Virus record (IMG/VR): IMGVR_UViG_3300007734_000760
Coordinates: 95,935 to 159,934 of that record
Direction: 5' to 3' (one strand)
Source: a virus
Length of the DNA: 64,000 nucleotides
Shown: positions 7,410 to 17,149 of the stretch, one piece after another
Layout: each line of letters begins with the position of its first letter
Numbering within the stretch: position 1 is the stretch's first letter
Notes under the pieces: model-generated
What the model saw: the letters and a program-made list of their open reading frames with translations, nothing else
Databases searched by the model: none
Told to the model about the DNA's origin: nothing
Translations under genes and position numbers: made by a program

Positions 7410-7877
7410 TTAAAATTGACCTCTATATTTTTCTAATTCTTTAAGATGTAGATTGTTAAGTATGTCACCACCATTGTATGTACTACTTAATTCTTCTTCT
7501 TCAAATCCAGCATGAAATGGAAATTTTAATACTCCAATTTCTAATGCATATTTAAGTAAAAAAGCATTTGCTAACACATTATAATAAATCATTACATTTT
7601 CATTATTAGTAAAATCAGTATAATCTCCGGTAAATCCATCGTACTCAGCTAAATCATAAGCTAAGTTATTGCTTAAGTCTCCATCTTCAAATTCACCTGT
7701 AAAATCATAATAATAAACCGGGTGATCACCATTATTATCTATCTCTATATTACCTACTACTTCACATATATTCATATATACAGCCATTATAGGTTTTATA
7801 TCTTCATACATGTTAGATATTGGTCTTAAATGTTTAAACACCTTAATTTCTTTTAATATGTTGATTAGTTTAATCAT
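7410..7877 (-). CDS. Virion-type protein with leader and EIKVFK motif (tandem paralogue B)
   Basis: A 155-residue protein starting MIKLINILKEIKVFKHLRPI, followed by SNMYEDIKPIMA, closely matching SNMYNDVKPIIA of its neighbour. The NNLAYDLAEYDGFTGD block is shared too. The centre has diverged. Acidic and without catalytic motifs. It is the second member of a tandem pair within one tightly packed operon (2-nt spacers on both sides). Confidence 0.65.
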   Translation of the reverse strand: MIKLINILKEIKVFKHLRPISNMYEDIKPIMAVYMNICEVVGNIEIDNNGDHPVYYYDFTGEFEDGDLSNNLAYDLAEYDGFTGDYTDFTNNENVMIYYNVLANAFLLKYALEIGVLKFPFHAGFEEEELSSTYNGGDILNNLHLKELEKYRGQF

Positions 7878-7879
7878 AA

Positions 7880-8452
7880 TTAATTTTTTGTTGAATAATT
7901 AGTATTCCCACTAGCTTTATTTTTTAAAAACATTAATTGTCTGTCTGTAGCTGTATTTTTATTTTTTTCAATGTCAGCAATTACTTTTTTAGAATAATCA
8001 TCATGTAAAAGCTGTTTATAATATTGAAGATTAATAATAGGTTTACGTTTTTCTTCTCCTAAAGTTTTTGACTCATAAGTTCCTGATGCTACCCGATATG
8101 GATTAGGAAATGTAAAATTATCATTTTTACTTAAATGACCTTTTAATGGAAAATATTTTTTACTATTAATAGTAACTCCAGATCCTAAATTTATAGATTT
8201 TTTTATAGCTGACAAAATTGCTCTCGCCATATTTTCTTTTCCAGTTTCTATGTCTACAAACTCTTGTTTAAATTTAGAATTTGTTACATTCTTATTTAAA
8301 TCATCAACAATAGAAGCTGGTAAGTATAGTACTACTGTGTCCTCTTTATTGGTTTTAATAGCTCCTTTAGCTTTAATAAAATCAAATTGTTTTGGAGTAA
8401 GTTGATAATCAGTAATTACTATTTCTTTTAGTAAATTGGTAAGTTTAATCAT
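7880..8452 (-). CDS. Virion-type protein with short leader
   Basis: A 190-residue protein that begins MIKLTNLLKEI, a variant of the shared leader, then ITDYQLTPKQFDFIKAKGAI. It has a basic middle (FPLKGHLSKNDNFTFPNPYRVASGTYE). No family recognised. It is packed 3 nt from 8456..9472 and 2 nt from 7410..7877, one operon. Confidence 0.6.
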   Translation of the reverse strand: MIKLTNLLKEIVITDYQLTPKQFDFIKAKGAIKTNKEDTVVLYLPASIVDDLNKNVTNSKFKQEFVDIETGKENMARAILSAIKKSINLGSGVTINSKKYFPLKGHLSKNDNFTFPNPYRVASGTYESKTLGEEKRKPIINLQYYKQLLHDDYSKKVIADIEKNKNTATDRQLMFLKNKASGNTNYSTKN

Positions 8453-8455
8453 TAC

Positions 8456-9472
8456 TTAAAAATCAAAAGTTTTAGTTTTATGTTTTCTAATTAATGCATC
8501 TAAAGAAGTTATCATTTCTGCTTTTGAAGCTTCATTGTTAGTAATTTCTTCTATATATGTTAATAAAGCATCAAATAATTTTACTAATTCAGGCACAGTG
8601 TCTATATTTTTTATATTTGATGCTTTAGTTTTAATCATAGCCATTATTGCATCTACATTTAAATCTTTTTCAGAAACAGTTACACCTCCTACAGTTGAAG
8701 AATTAGACTTTTTTGGAGTAGGATTTTGTGTAGCTTCATTGTACTGCTCTTCAGTAATAATACCAGCTAATTTTTGCATATGAAGTACTTCATATATATT
8801 CATATCTTCTTCCATATGACTTCTAGGTCCATATCCACCTGCTGGGTCTGTATTGTCTGGTCCAAAATCAAATTCTGCTTTTTTATCTTCTTCATCTTCA
8901 TACTTTAATTTTGAGGGTAAATTTTGAGCAAAGTCACTAAATGTTTTTCCGTATTTAGTTAAAAATCTATCTGATGTTATCTTATATAATTTATTATCAG
9001 CATTAGAGTCCTTTAAATCTTCATCATTATATCCTAAATCTTCCATAACTTCATCTTCAATTTCTCTCCAAGCATCATTTACATCTTCTTGATCAATAAA
9101 ATAGGTTTTACCAATTGGGCTATTTTCATTTAATGATGTTTCATCAATAATTTCTTCTTTTTCAGTATCTTTTACTTTTTCACTTTTACCATCTTTTGAT
9201 TTAAGTTTTTCTAATTGTTTTTGATATTTAGTTAAACTTTTTTTCAATACTTTAATTTCAGAAGCAAGTTCTTTCATTTTACTTTTATCAATCATGTCAT
9301 GATATGCTTCATCGATACCTTCCATATTCATTTTTCTCTCACGTGTGGTAATAGCATCACCTATCGCGTTAATTTTAGCTTCACAAGCTGCATTTTCACC
9401 AGCGTGATCAATTTCACTAATATAGTTTTGGATTGATTCTCTGATTAATTGTATTAAGTTTTGATTGTTCAT
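8456..9472 (-). CDS. Virion-type protein with leader and internal MQKLAGIITEEQY motif
   Basis: A 338-residue acidic protein. It starts MNNQNLIQLIRESIQNYISE (leader-like), has a coiled-coil stretch of Lys/Glu heptads at about 60-105, and a block MNIYEVLHMQKLAGIITEEQ near residue 235, a motif I know as recurrent in marine T4-like phage structural proteins. Gly/Asp-rich linker GPDNTDPAGGYGP precedes it. ATATTTATAATAAA lies at 9481-9494, directly before the ATG, as a likely late promoter. Confidence 0.65.
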   Translation of the reverse strand: MNNQNLIQLIRESIQNYISEIDHAGENAACEAKINAIGDAITTRERKMNMEGIDEAYHDMIDKSKMKELASEIKVLKKSLTKYQKQLEKLKSKDGKSEKVKDTEKEEIIDETSLNENSPIGKTYFIDQEDVNDAWREIEDEVMEDLGYNDEDLKDSNADNKLYKITSDRFLTKYGKTFSDFAQNLPSKLKYEDEEDKKAEFDFGPDNTDPAGGYGPRSHMEEDMNIYEVLHMQKLAGIITEEQYNEATQNPTPKKSNSSTVGGVTVSEKDLNVDAIMAMIKTKASNIKNIDTVPELVKLFDALLTYIEEITNNEASKAEMITSLDALIRKHKTKTFDF

Positions 9473-9480
9473 GATTTTGA

Positions 9481-9494
9481 TTTATTATAAATAT
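9481..9494 (-). promoter_or_regulatory. Putative late promoter motif ATATTTATAATAAA
   Basis: The identical 14-mer occurs upstream of four minus-strand genes (9481, 18872, 27410 and 44772), with shorter versions before several more structural genes. No GGCTT element lies upstream. A -10-only promoter would fit recognition by a gp55-type sigma factor. Confidence 0.5.
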
Positions 9495-9504
9495 GTGATT
9501 TTTA

Positions 9505-10842
9505 TTATTTCTTATATATTTTTAATTTTAATGTACCTGTACCTTTAATAACACGATGCCATTTATGTTTAGGTATTGATATTTGTTCATTTAATGATTT
9601 AGGCAATTGATTATCTAATTGTATTTTCCAATCTGTTTTATCTACAGCTTCAATAATGCGTTTTTCATTATCACGATGCCACATTAATTCAATTGGATCT
9701 ATATTTTTATTAAATTCACGAATAATATATTTATCTGTTACTTTAATATCTTTATATGGTTTTTTATTTTCTTCTAAACCTAAATCAGATAAACTTATAT
9801 CTTCATCATCTTCTTTATCAGGTGTTGGTTCCATATAGTTTAAAACCCAACTTTTTTGTGATGATGTTAATTTATTATTTATTAAGTCTTCAATAAATTC
9901 AATAAATTCCCTAGCATTACTTTCTCTATATAAATTAGCTAAAAATAACTCAAATGCTACTTTATTACGAATATTTGCATCATTATACAGTTTTAATAAT
10001 ACTTCTTGAATATGAGTACCAAAACCAAAATCTTCAGGTTCATGTTCTAATTTATCAGCAGTATTAGCTATTGCTTGATTAATTTTTTTACTTTTAGTAA
10101 ATCCTTGTAATGATGTAATTTCATATAAACCTTTAATAATTTCATGAATTAAAAATGGAAATATTATACCTGTTGCTCTAATCTTTAATTTACCTTCTTC
10201 TTCATCAAATTTAGCTTCTGACTCTCCACCTTTGCTTTCTCCCCCACCAGCATTACCACCTGCTAGCATAGCTAAAAACATAGCTAATGCTTCTTCATCA
10301 TAAAATATACCAAATACTTTTTTTAAAGTTTCACCATATTTGTCTACACTATTTTCAATTCCACCTAATGTTTCACTATAACTATCTAATAAATTTTCAG
10401 GAACTTCATCTAAAAAATCCATAAATGGTTTATCTAAAGCACCACGAATTGAAGCGCCTTGAGTAATAGCATTTATAAGTCTTCTTTTAGCTACATCATC
10501 ATTCATTATATCTATAGGTTCTTCTTCTTCTTCTTCAGATTCTTCAGGTTCTTCAGGTTCAGAAGATAACTGGTCTTCTCCTAATGTAGCTTCTATTTCA
10601 ATATCAAATTCATCAATAACAGGATACATTCTTTTAACCATATCTACAGCTAATTTTTCTAATTCAGCTTTATATGGTGCTTCATCTTTAGCTAACTGCT
10701 TAACTAACACAGCAGAACGTTGAAGGATTTGTGTTAAACGTTCATTACCAAGCATACGTTCTCTTGATGAAACGTTTTTACCTTTTAAATTTTGAATAGT
10801 TTCAGGATTTTTAAATATATCCTTATATTGTATTTCGTTCAT
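9505..10842 (-). CDS. Large acidic virion-type protein
   Basis: A 445-residue protein. It has a Glu-rich tract (EPEEPEESEEEEEEP) around residues 96-110 and a Gly/Ser-rich linker (AGGNAGGGESKGGESE) around 195. Helical segments follow (FPFLIHEIIKGLYEITSL). The C-terminus is basic (KHKWHRVIKGTGTLKLKIYKK). It overlaps the next upstream gene by one base. Acidic tracts of this kind occur in prohead core or scaffold proteins, but that is a guess. No family recognised. Confidence 0.6.
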   Translation of the reverse strand: MNEIQYKDIFKNPETIQNLKGKNVSSRERMLGNERLTQILQRSAVLVKQLAKDEAPYKAELEKLAVDMVKRMYPVIDEFDIEIEATLGEDQLSSEPEEPEESEEEEEEPIDIMNDDVAKRRLINAITQGASIRGALDKPFMDFLDEVPENLLDSYSETLGGIENSVDKYGETLKKVFGIFYDEEALAMFLAMLAGGNAGGGESKGGESEAKFDEEEGKLKIRATGIIFPFLIHEIIKGLYEITSLQGFTKSKKINQAIANTADKLEHEPEDFGFGTHIQEVLLKLYNDANIRNKVAFELFLANLYRESNAREFIEFIEDLINNKLTSSQKSWVLNYMEPTPDKEDDEDISLSDLGLEENKKPYKDIKVTDKYIIREFNKNIDPIELMWHRDNEKRIIEAVDKTDWKIQLDNQLPKSLNEQISIPKHKWHRVIKGTGTLKLKIYKK

Positions 10843-11201
10843 TATTTCTTTTTTAATAATTTATATCTTTTTACAATGTCTGCTATTCCTTTAGATACAG
10901 CTTCATTTGCTTTTGCTTTGGGTCTTGTTTTTGGGTTAGTATTTGGATTAGGATGAAGAGGATTTTTTTTCTTTTCTTCTTCTTTTGTTTTAGGTTTAGT
11001 AGGAGCTGGTGCTACTTCAGTAGATTTTGCCTTAGGTCTTGTGTTTGGATTAGTGTTTGGGTTAGGGTGAAGAGGATTTTTTTTCTTTTCTTCTTCTTTT
11101 GTTTTAGGCTTAGTAGGAGCTGGAGCTACTTCAGGAGACTTTTCAGCTAATATAGCGCGTAACTCTTCTTTAATAATCTGTTTTAATTTGTTAATTTTCA
11201 T
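10842..11201 (-). CDS. Leader-peptide protein with Pro/Lys-rich direct repeats
   Basis: The ATG at 11201 gives MKINKLKQIIKEELRAILAE, the canonical leader; an in-frame ATG at 11330 would add an unrelated basic stretch. After the leader come two copies of a 34-residue unit, EVAPAPTKPKTKEEEKKKNP followed by LHPNPNTNPNTRPKAK, at about residues 25-90, then a basic tail. The unit is also a DNA direct repeat (about 10930-11020 and 11030-11120). Probably disordered, nucleic-acid or capsid-interior associated; function unknown. Confidence 0.65.
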   Translation of the reverse strand: MKINKLKQIIKEELRAILAEKSPEVAPAPTKPKTKEEEKKKNPLHPNPNTNPNTRPKAKSTEVAPAPTKPKTKEEEKKKNPLHPNPNTNPKTRPKAKANEAVSKGIADIVKRYKLLKKK

Positions 11202-11250
11202 AATTTGCTGTTTTATTTTTATTTTAGTATGTTTATTATTTAATTGGTCC

Positions 11251-11337
11251 TCACTTACGATCGGCAATTCGTTTACAGCGATCTGCTTTTTTCTTTTCTT
11301 CAAGAAGAATTTGTTTAAATATATAAGCAAGATTCAT
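11251..11337 (-). CDS. Small ORF, possible truncated structural-protein end
   Basis: 28 residues, starting MNLAYIFKQILLEEKKKADR and ending CKRIADRK. The block ADRCKRIADRK resembles the C-terminal part of small proteins common in T4-like phages, which normally continue for about 25 more residues, so this may be a truncated copy. Its ATG overlaps the stop of the upstream gene. Without a search this stays a weak call. Confidence 0.35.
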   Translation of the reverse strand: MNLAYIFKQILLEEKKKADRCKRIADRK

Positions 11338-11705
11338 TATATTCCTATGTTATTTAATGTAGGTTCAGCTTTAAATGTAACTACTCCTTTAATACGATTA
11401 ATATTATCAATGATCATTTTAATAGTTTCAATAGTAAAATGACCATTTTTTAAATATGGATATGGATCTACTTTAATAGTAACTCTATTATAACTATATC
11501 CTTGTTTAGGTAAATTAGGAATATATTCTTCTGTGTCCATAGTTGTAACACCAGTTATTGAACGAATATCAGAAAACACTTGTGTTTGTGTTTTTTTAGC
11601 AAAGTCAGTAACTAATAAGCCTTCTATTTTATAAAGTTTTTCAGCTGAGTCTTCACGCAGTATTTTACGTAATTCTTCTCTAATTATTTTTTTTAATTTT
11701 TCCAT
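11337..11705 (-). CDS. Leader-peptide protein
   Basis: A 122-residue protein beginning MEKLKKIIREELRKILREDS, a clear form of the shared amphipathic leader. The remainder (YKIEGLLVTDFAKKTQTQVF, YNRVTIKVDPYPYL, TFKAEPTLN) looks like a compact alpha/beta domain, like a small ferredoxin-type fold. It overlaps the 887-residue protein's stop side by one base, within the same operon. Confidence 0.65.
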   Translation of the reverse strand: MEKLKKIIREELRKILREDSAEKLYKIEGLLVTDFAKKTQTQVFSDIRSITGVTTMDTEEYIPNLPKQGYSYNRVTIKVDPYPYLKNGHFTIETIKMIIDNINRIKGVVTFKAEPTLNNIGI

Positions 11706-14368
11706 TATTTTTTTAATTTAAACCATTCTTTTAATGATTCTTTAACAAATTCTGAAAGTGTATCATTTGGTTTATTTGATGATTGTATATCTTTAATATC
11801 ATATACTCTATTATACTTATCTCCACTATTAGCAAAATCAATTGAAGCAAGCTTATTGTCTTTTTTTAATTGGGGTAAATTATATTTATCTTTTATAACT
11901 TTACCTTGTTCATCCATTAACACCCAAACATCATAGTTGTCATTTGATTGAGGTAAAAATACATATTTTTGACTTCCATCTTTAATAACAAAAGGTAAAG
12001 CATATAATAAATTTTCATATTTTAAATTTTGATTATATCTTTCAACTAATTCAATAATTGAACGTCTTTCTAATGTTGATAAATCGCTCCAATATTTTTG
12101 ATCTATAGCTCTAGGATAAACACCTTGTGTTGGCATAATAGATTTTAATTCTAATTCTTCATCACTCATATTAGTTGATGAAGTAAGCTGCCATGGACCA
12201 TATAATTTTGAATATATATCAAATAATTGTTTTAATTTAGGATTATCAATGTATTTTTCAGGTCCTTTTTCTGGCAAATAGTCTAAATTTTGTATTTGAT
12301 CATTTACATACTTTTTAGTTGTTTCTTTTCCAAAATATTTTTCAATGTATTCAAAGGTTAAAAACTCTTGATATTTTGATAAAATTATTTGTTTTGCGTT
12401 TTCATCTAAATATTTAATATAAGGTAAAGGAAGTAATTTATCAGTATTATTCTCAGCATTATTTTCAGCATTACCACCCTGTCTAAAATTAACTATAGCA
12501 TATCGTTTTGCTAAAGATTCATATTGTTTTAAAATAAAGTAAGGAAAAGTTTGACCATTATTTATAGCTTCATTAGCTAAAGTTGTTGGTTTACCATATT
12601 CATCTACTGTTTTATATTTAGGTAAAATTTCTAATATATCATTAGTTAAACCTTGTTTTTGAGATTTACCTTTAACATAATCTACTTTTTCATCATTAGT
12701 TAATTCTTTAAATTCAGTTAAACTTAAATTTTTACCTGATGCTAATTTTCTAAGGCGTTCAGATTTTGATAATTCTATTGGTTTAAAATAATCTTTTAAA
12801 TTTTTAATTTTTCCCCATATATCTGCTGGTATTTTATTAGATATGTCTTCCCAACTTTTAGCTGTAACATCTGAAGGGTTATCAGCATTGGTTATTTGAT
12901 ATGTTTTACCATCTGATTCTATTCTTATTACAAAAGCATGCCATACATCTTTAAAGGGTTTATGGTCTGGGGTAGAGGGTCTATTTCTATCAAATATAAA
13001 ATAAAATGTAGGCGCAACTTCTCTAAATCTATAACTATCATACATGTTACCTCCTCCAGCTTGAGTTACACACCATGCATATTTTTGCCGACTAGTAGAA
13101 GCTACTTTAGGATTATATGAAATACATTTATGCATATCATCTCCTTTATATATTTCTATTCCGTCTTTATCATATATTTTATCAGCATCTGTAGACACAT
13201 TATTTATCTCTCCAGAAATTTCTTTTTTAGAAGGAAATAAAGCGTCTAACATTTGTTCTAAAGGATGAAATTCCCAATTGCGTGGATCTAAATATAAATT
13301 ATTTCTTAATAAATTTTTAGGAATAAGTTTTTCTACATCTTCTTTAGTATATAATTCATCATCAGTACCATCTATAAGAGCACCTTTTAAATTATTTCTA
13401 TTAGATATAAAACGAGCAACATATGATTGAGCTAGATCTTTACCTATTTGTTCTTTTTCAACAAATTTTTTAACTGCTTCTTTTTTTATGTTTTCTGTAT
13501 TTTCAGGTAATGATTTAATTAACTTAATCATATCATCAAATGAGTATTTATATATATTAAGATAATTTTGTCCTTGTCTTAAAGTATCAGATAAAACTAC
13601 TATGTTTAATTTTTGAGTTAATGAAGCTTTAGCTTTTTCAAAATCAGCAATTTGTTTTTTAAGATATTCATCATGTTTTTTCTGAGTTGCCTCTGTTGGA
13701 AATTCTGTTGCCCATTCTGGATGTTCATTTTTCCAACGTGTTATAGTATCATTAATTACTTTTTCAGCGTATTCTTTAATTAATATTTTAGATTCATCGA
13801 TATCTTCATCATCGTTATCTTCATCATCGTTAATATTTTCAGATTTTTTAACTGCTTCAATAGCATACTTAACACAATAATTAATTATTTGATCAAATTT
13901 TACACTCTTATCTCCCCAATATAAAGGCATTGGAATTCTTTTATAGTGTGCTACCGCTGCCCAAAATGCTTGTTTAGCAGCATTACCTGCCGCCGCCTCA
14001 GCAGATGAAAAGCCCCATCCTAGATGATCAGGATCATAATCATCATCATCATAATCACTACGTCCATAATCTTTATATCTTAAAAGATTAGTGATAGTGG
14101 CAGAATCTGTTGGATTAGCTAAATATGCTTTAGCAGTTTCTATTGCGTTATGAGGAGTTTCACTATGTGTTCCTGGGTGGTATTTTTCAAAAATATGTAA
14201 AACCCTCTCAGCGCATTGAATTGCTAAAGACAGTTTTTCTTTATCATCTTTAGATGCTTCTATTCTAGATTTAAGAGATTGAAGTATAGGAAGTTGTGAA
14301 GGTTTAAATACTTTAATTTCATTAAGTATCTCTTTTTTAATTATATTTATTAATTCTGATTTTTTCAT
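11705..14368 (-). CDS. Large virion-type protein with EIKVFKP module
   Basis: An 887-residue protein. The leader MKKSELINIIKKEILNEIKV runs directly into the module EIKVFKPSQLPILQSLKSRI (from residue 17) and a helical block ending in LAIQCAERVLHIFEKYHPG. That module recurs in 14372..16288 and 20097..21542. The centre holds a separate domain with KCISYNPKVASTSRQKYAWC and APTFYFIFDRNRP, plus a DVWHAFVIRIESDGKTYQIT strand set, which I believe recurs in giant phages but has no function I know. Packed inside the operon (4-nt gap upstream). Likely a head-interior protein by the leader. Confidence 0.65.
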   Translation of the reverse strand: MKKSELINIIKKEILNEIKVFKPSQLPILQSLKSRIEASKDDKEKLSLAIQCAERVLHIFEKYHPGTHSETPHNAIETAKAYLANPTDSATITNLLRYKDYGRSDYDDDDYDPDHLGWGFSSAEAAAGNAAKQAFWAAVAHYKRIPMPLYWGDKSVKFDQIINYCVKYAIEAVKKSENINDDEDNDDEDIDESKILIKEYAEKVINDTITRWKNEHPEWATEFPTEATQKKHDEYLKKQIADFEKAKASLTQKLNIVVLSDTLRQGQNYLNIYKYSFDDMIKLIKSLPENTENIKKEAVKKFVEKEQIGKDLAQSYVARFISNRNNLKGALIDGTDDELYTKEDVEKLIPKNLLRNNLYLDPRNWEFHPLEQMLDALFPSKKEISGEINNVSTDADKIYDKDGIEIYKGDDMHKCISYNPKVASTSRQKYAWCVTQAGGGNMYDSYRFREVAPTFYFIFDRNRPSTPDHKPFKDVWHAFVIRIESDGKTYQITNADNPSDVTAKSWEDISNKIPADIWGKIKNLKDYFKPIELSKSERLRKLASGKNLSLTEFKELTNDEKVDYVKGKSQKQGLTNDILEILPKYKTVDEYGKPTTLANEAINNGQTFPYFILKQYESLAKRYAIVNFRQGGNAENNAENNTDKLLPLPYIKYLDENAKQIILSKYQEFLTFEYIEKYFGKETTKKYVNDQIQNLDYLPEKGPEKYIDNPKLKQLFDIYSKLYGPWQLTSSTNMSDEELELKSIMPTQGVYPRAIDQKYWSDLSTLERRSIIELVERYNQNLKYENLLYALPFVIKDGSQKYVFLPQSNDNYDVWVLMDEQGKVIKDKYNLPQLKKDNKLASIDFANSGDKYNRVYDIKDIQSSNKPNDTLSEFVKESLKEWFKLKK
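14273..14325. repeat. DNA direct repeat inside the EIKVFKP module, copy 1
   Basis: This stretch is almost identical to 15583..15635 (one base change in the last part) and similar to 21425..21470. It encodes the SLKSRI...EIKVFKP region of the module. Near identity at DNA level between neighbouring genes suggests recent duplication or gene conversion. Confidence 0.7.
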
Positions 14369-14371
14369 GTT

Positions 14372-16288
14372 TTACCAATATCCACTAAAATTTGATTTAA
14401 TACCTAACAATTTAGCATATCTTGGTAAATTACAACTCCAATATGATGCTTTTGTTCTGTCTTTTTTATTTTTACAATCATGGCGGGATGCAAATGCTTT
14501 ACGAGCTTTTGGATTGTTTAATTTAGCATGTAAACCGCCTCCAGCCATACCAAAACTAACTTTTTTAATTTTTTTAGTTTTAGGATTACGTACATATACA
14601 TAAAATTTCTTAGATCCGCCACGTTTAGGTTTATTTAAAGGTGGAGCTTTTTTATCTTTAGATTCATTAAGATTGTAAAATTCTTGAAAATAATTACTAA
14701 ACATGTCATACACCAGTTCTTTAATACTAGTATCAGCACTTACTTCTATGTAATCATATATATCTATGTCACGACCATCTTTTTTAAAGTCACAATCATC
14801 TACATATGTCCATCCATTTTGTTTTAAATGAGTAGCTATAAATGGAAGAATAAATCTATATATTATAATATAACAACTATCTTCTACTCCTCCAGTTTGT
14901 ATGTCAAATAATTCTTCTTTAGAATTAGGATAAGCGTGGTATAAGTAGTCAGGATAATCTTGATTATTTTCTATGTCTAGTTCCATATATACATCAGTAT
15001 ACCGCTCCCATATATTATTTATAATTTCTGAAGTGTGATTTTGTATCATCATGGGTATATCAGAATCTTTAAATATATCTTTATCATTTTTAAAAATATC
15101 ATAAATTTCTTTAGCAAAAGGTAAAGTTAAAAAAGATTTAAAAGATGTAGATGAGTTAGGTTTGAATACTTTAATTTCTTTAAGATTTTTGAATTTTTCA
15201 ATTGCTTTAATAGCATAATCAACTGCCAAATCATAAGAGTTATATTCATTTGAATATAGCTCCAAGGAGCTAATAGATACTTCAATAGCTTTAAGAGCTA
15301 AAAAAGCCGCTTCATATCTTTCAAAATCTTCATCAAAACCTTCTGGGTCCATGTCATATTCAAGAGACTGAACTATAGTTTCAATATCAAAACTAGCATG
15401 GTCTGCTGTTTGTTTCTTTTCTTCTGTTGGATTTGCTAGATATGTTTTAGTAGCCTCTATTGCTTTACGAGGACTTTTATTATCAGGATATTTTTCTTCC
15501 CAAATATATAAAACCCTCTCAGCGCATTGGATAGCTAGAGATTGTTTTTCTTTAGCATCTTTAGTTGCTTTTATTCTAGATTTAAGAGATTGAAGTATAG
15601 GAAGTTGTGAAGGTTTAAATACTTTAATTTCACTAAGTCCTGCTTTTGCAGCGGTTAATAATATATTAACTTCTTGATTTGTTAAGTATTTTTTTAATAC
15701 TATTAATACTTCATAATAGTTTACTTTATTTTTTGGATCTTGTGTAAACAGTTCTTGTAGTTCATTATATAAATTAAGATAAGTTTTATTCTCATTAGTA
15801 TCAAAATATTTATTCATTACTATCCCAAGTAAATTACTTAATGGTTGAAATCTAATATCTTTAGCATACTCTACATCGTCTTTAGTACCTCTTTCATCTG
15901 TTATTTCTTCATCTTTTTCTTCCATTATCATATCTAATGGCACTTTTTTACCATCATACATTCCATATTCACCTAAATTTGTTTCTAAAATAATATGTTT
16001 ATCATCATTATTTACATGAATAGCATTACGAGAATATAAATAACGTGCTTCAGCCCATAAATCTAAAAACGATTCTGAACCATAACGAAATGTATTTTCT
16101 GTAATTGATAACTTATTTTTAACATGATGCTGCATGTTTTCAGTCATAGTTATTTTAGCTCTTAGACTTTCATTTAATACTGGACCTTTGTTACCTACAT
16201 TTTCACATGAATGACAACCACAATTACATGATTCTTTTTTAGGTGGGGTAGAGAGTAATTCTCTTATAAGTTTATTAATGCGCTCCAT
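14372..16288 (-). CDS. Large virion-type protein with two EIKVFKP motifs and a Cys/His C-terminal domain
   Basis: A 638-residue protein. Residues 1-30 are leader-like with a CNCGCHSC cluster (about 21-28). The EIKVFKPSQLPILQSLKSRI module lies near residue 219 and a second EIKVFKPNSST motif near 378. The C-terminal 80 residues (KFYVYVRNPKTKKIKKVSFG ... RHDCKNKKDRTKASYWSCNL) form a basic domain I recognise as recurrent in phage structural proteins. The protein looks like a mosaic of modules joined by duplication; about 50 nt of the module is nearly identical to the neighbouring gene at DNA level. Confidence 0.65.
   Translation of the reverse strand: MERINKLIRELLSTPPKKESCNCGCHSCENVGNKGPVLNESLRAKITMTENMQHHVKNKLSITENTFRYGSESFLDLWAEARYLYSRNAIHVNNDDKHIILETNLGEYGMYDGKKVPLDMIMEEKDEEITDERGTKDDVEYAKDIRFQPLSNLLGIVMNKYFDTNENKTYLNLYNELQELFTQDPKNKVNYYEVLIVLKKYLTNQEVNILLTAAKAGLSEIKVFKPSQLPILQSLKSRIKATKDAKEKQSLAIQCAERVLYIWEEKYPDNKSPRKAIEATKTYLANPTEEKKQTADHASFDIETIVQSLEYDMDPEGFDEDFERYEAAFLALKAIEVSISSLELYSNEYNSYDLAVDYAIKAIEKFKNLKEIKVFKPNSSTSFKSFLTLPFAKEIYDIFKNDKDIFKDSDIPMMIQNHTSEIINNIWERYTDVYMELDIENNQDYPDYLYHAYPNSKEELFDIQTGGVEDSCYIIIYRFILPFIATHLKQNGWTYVDDCDFKKDGRDIDIYDYIEVSADTSIKELVYDMFSNYFQEFYNLNESKDKKAPPLNKPKRGGSKKFYVYVRNPKTKKIKKVSFGMAGGGLHAKLNNPKARKAFASRHDCKNKKDRTKASYWSCNLPRYAKLLGIKSNFSGYW
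15583..15635. repeat. DNA direct repeat inside the EIKVFKP module, copy 2
   Basis: Partner of 14273..14325. The copies lie about 1.3 kb apart in direct orientation, in adjacent genes, and could recombine to fuse or delete intervening modules. Confidence 0.7.
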
Positions 16289-16306
16289 AATAATAAATAT
16301 TATTAA

Positions 16307-17149
16307 TTATAGTTTAAGTTGAGGATATGAACTAGAAGGCGTAATAGCTGTAAAATTTATGTTGCCTTTTATTGCTTTTGCTTTTAATTCATCTCCATTA
16401 TATATGTTATAGTTATTAGTATTTGAAGATATTAATAAGTAATAATCGCTTTGTTTTATATTAATGTAACTTGACACATATTTTAATATTAATATGTTTT
16501 TAAGATTATTTAGATTGTCAGGTGTAACATTTATGTTTGAATTAGGATATATGTTATTTAGTTTAAAATTTATATCTTTTAAAAATAATTCTTTGTCTAG
16601 TGTTGAGTTATATATTTTTTTAATATATTCTGGCAGATGTGATACACGAGGTACTTCATATGTTTTATCTAAATAAGAAAATAGTTTTTGAATATTGCCT
16701 CCTCGACCTATACCCTTACCTGGAAATCTAGCATATGATCCTTTAATTTCTATAATATTTCCATTAATGTTTATATCACCTTTATATTTTTTTGACTTTG
16801 CAGCATTTTTAAAGAATAATATTAATGCCATTTCAGATTTACCAATACCGTTGCCGCTTTCACTAGGCACTATACCTATTATATTATTAATAAATTCTTC
16901 ATCAAATCCAGTTTGTTTAATAAGTTCTACTAAATTAGTATTAACTTTTAAATCATCAAGTGTTAACTTAGGATCATCTAAATATTTAGATAATTTAACA
17001 TCTTGATCAGAATGCATAGCTATAATTACTATTAATTTACTTAAACTTTCACTTAAGTTTTTTAGTTTAAGTTTTTCTTTTAATTCTAAATTTAAAGATT
17101 TTTTTTCTTTTTTAGAAAATGTTTTTAAAAACCTATTTATTATGTCCAT
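16307..17149 (-). CDS. Probable PD-(D/E)XK-fold phage protein
   Basis: A 280-residue basic protein. The stretch SGNGIGKSEMALILFF, then GDININGNIIEIKGSYARFP (about 110-145), fits a PD-(D/E)XK core: a Glu/Ser-rich helix, Asp at the strand start and ExK in IEIKGS. Phage proteins with this GD...IEvKGSgAR pattern are structural or terminase-associated nucleases of unknown role. It ends one base into 17149..17673's frame side, in the same operon. Nuclease activity is inferred only. Confidence 0.55.
   Translation of the reverse strand: MDIINRFLKTFSKKEKKSLNLELKEKLKLKNLSESLSKLIVIIAMHSDQDVKLSKYLDDPKLTLDDLKVNTNLVELIKQTGFDEEFINNIIGIVPSESGNGIGKSEMALILFFKNAAKSKKYKGDININGNIIEIKGSYARFPGKGIGRGGNIQKLFSYLDKTYEVPRVSHLPEYIKKIYNSTLDKELFLKDINFKLNNIYPNSNINVTPDNLNNLKNILILKYVSSYINIKQSDYYLLISSNTNNYNIYNGDELKAKAIKGNINFTAITPSSSYPQLKL

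Noticed and set aside
11040-11130. CRISPR-like repeat array
   Set aside because: Repeats here are two coding units of about 100 nt without spacers of constant size. No CRISPR array was seen anywhere in the window.
10953-11442. Two plus-strand ORFs rich in Phe/Arg/Ser
   Set aside because: They are mirror frames of the Lys/Pro repeat gene and leader gene on the minus strand; poly-F and poly-R composition is a typical shadow.
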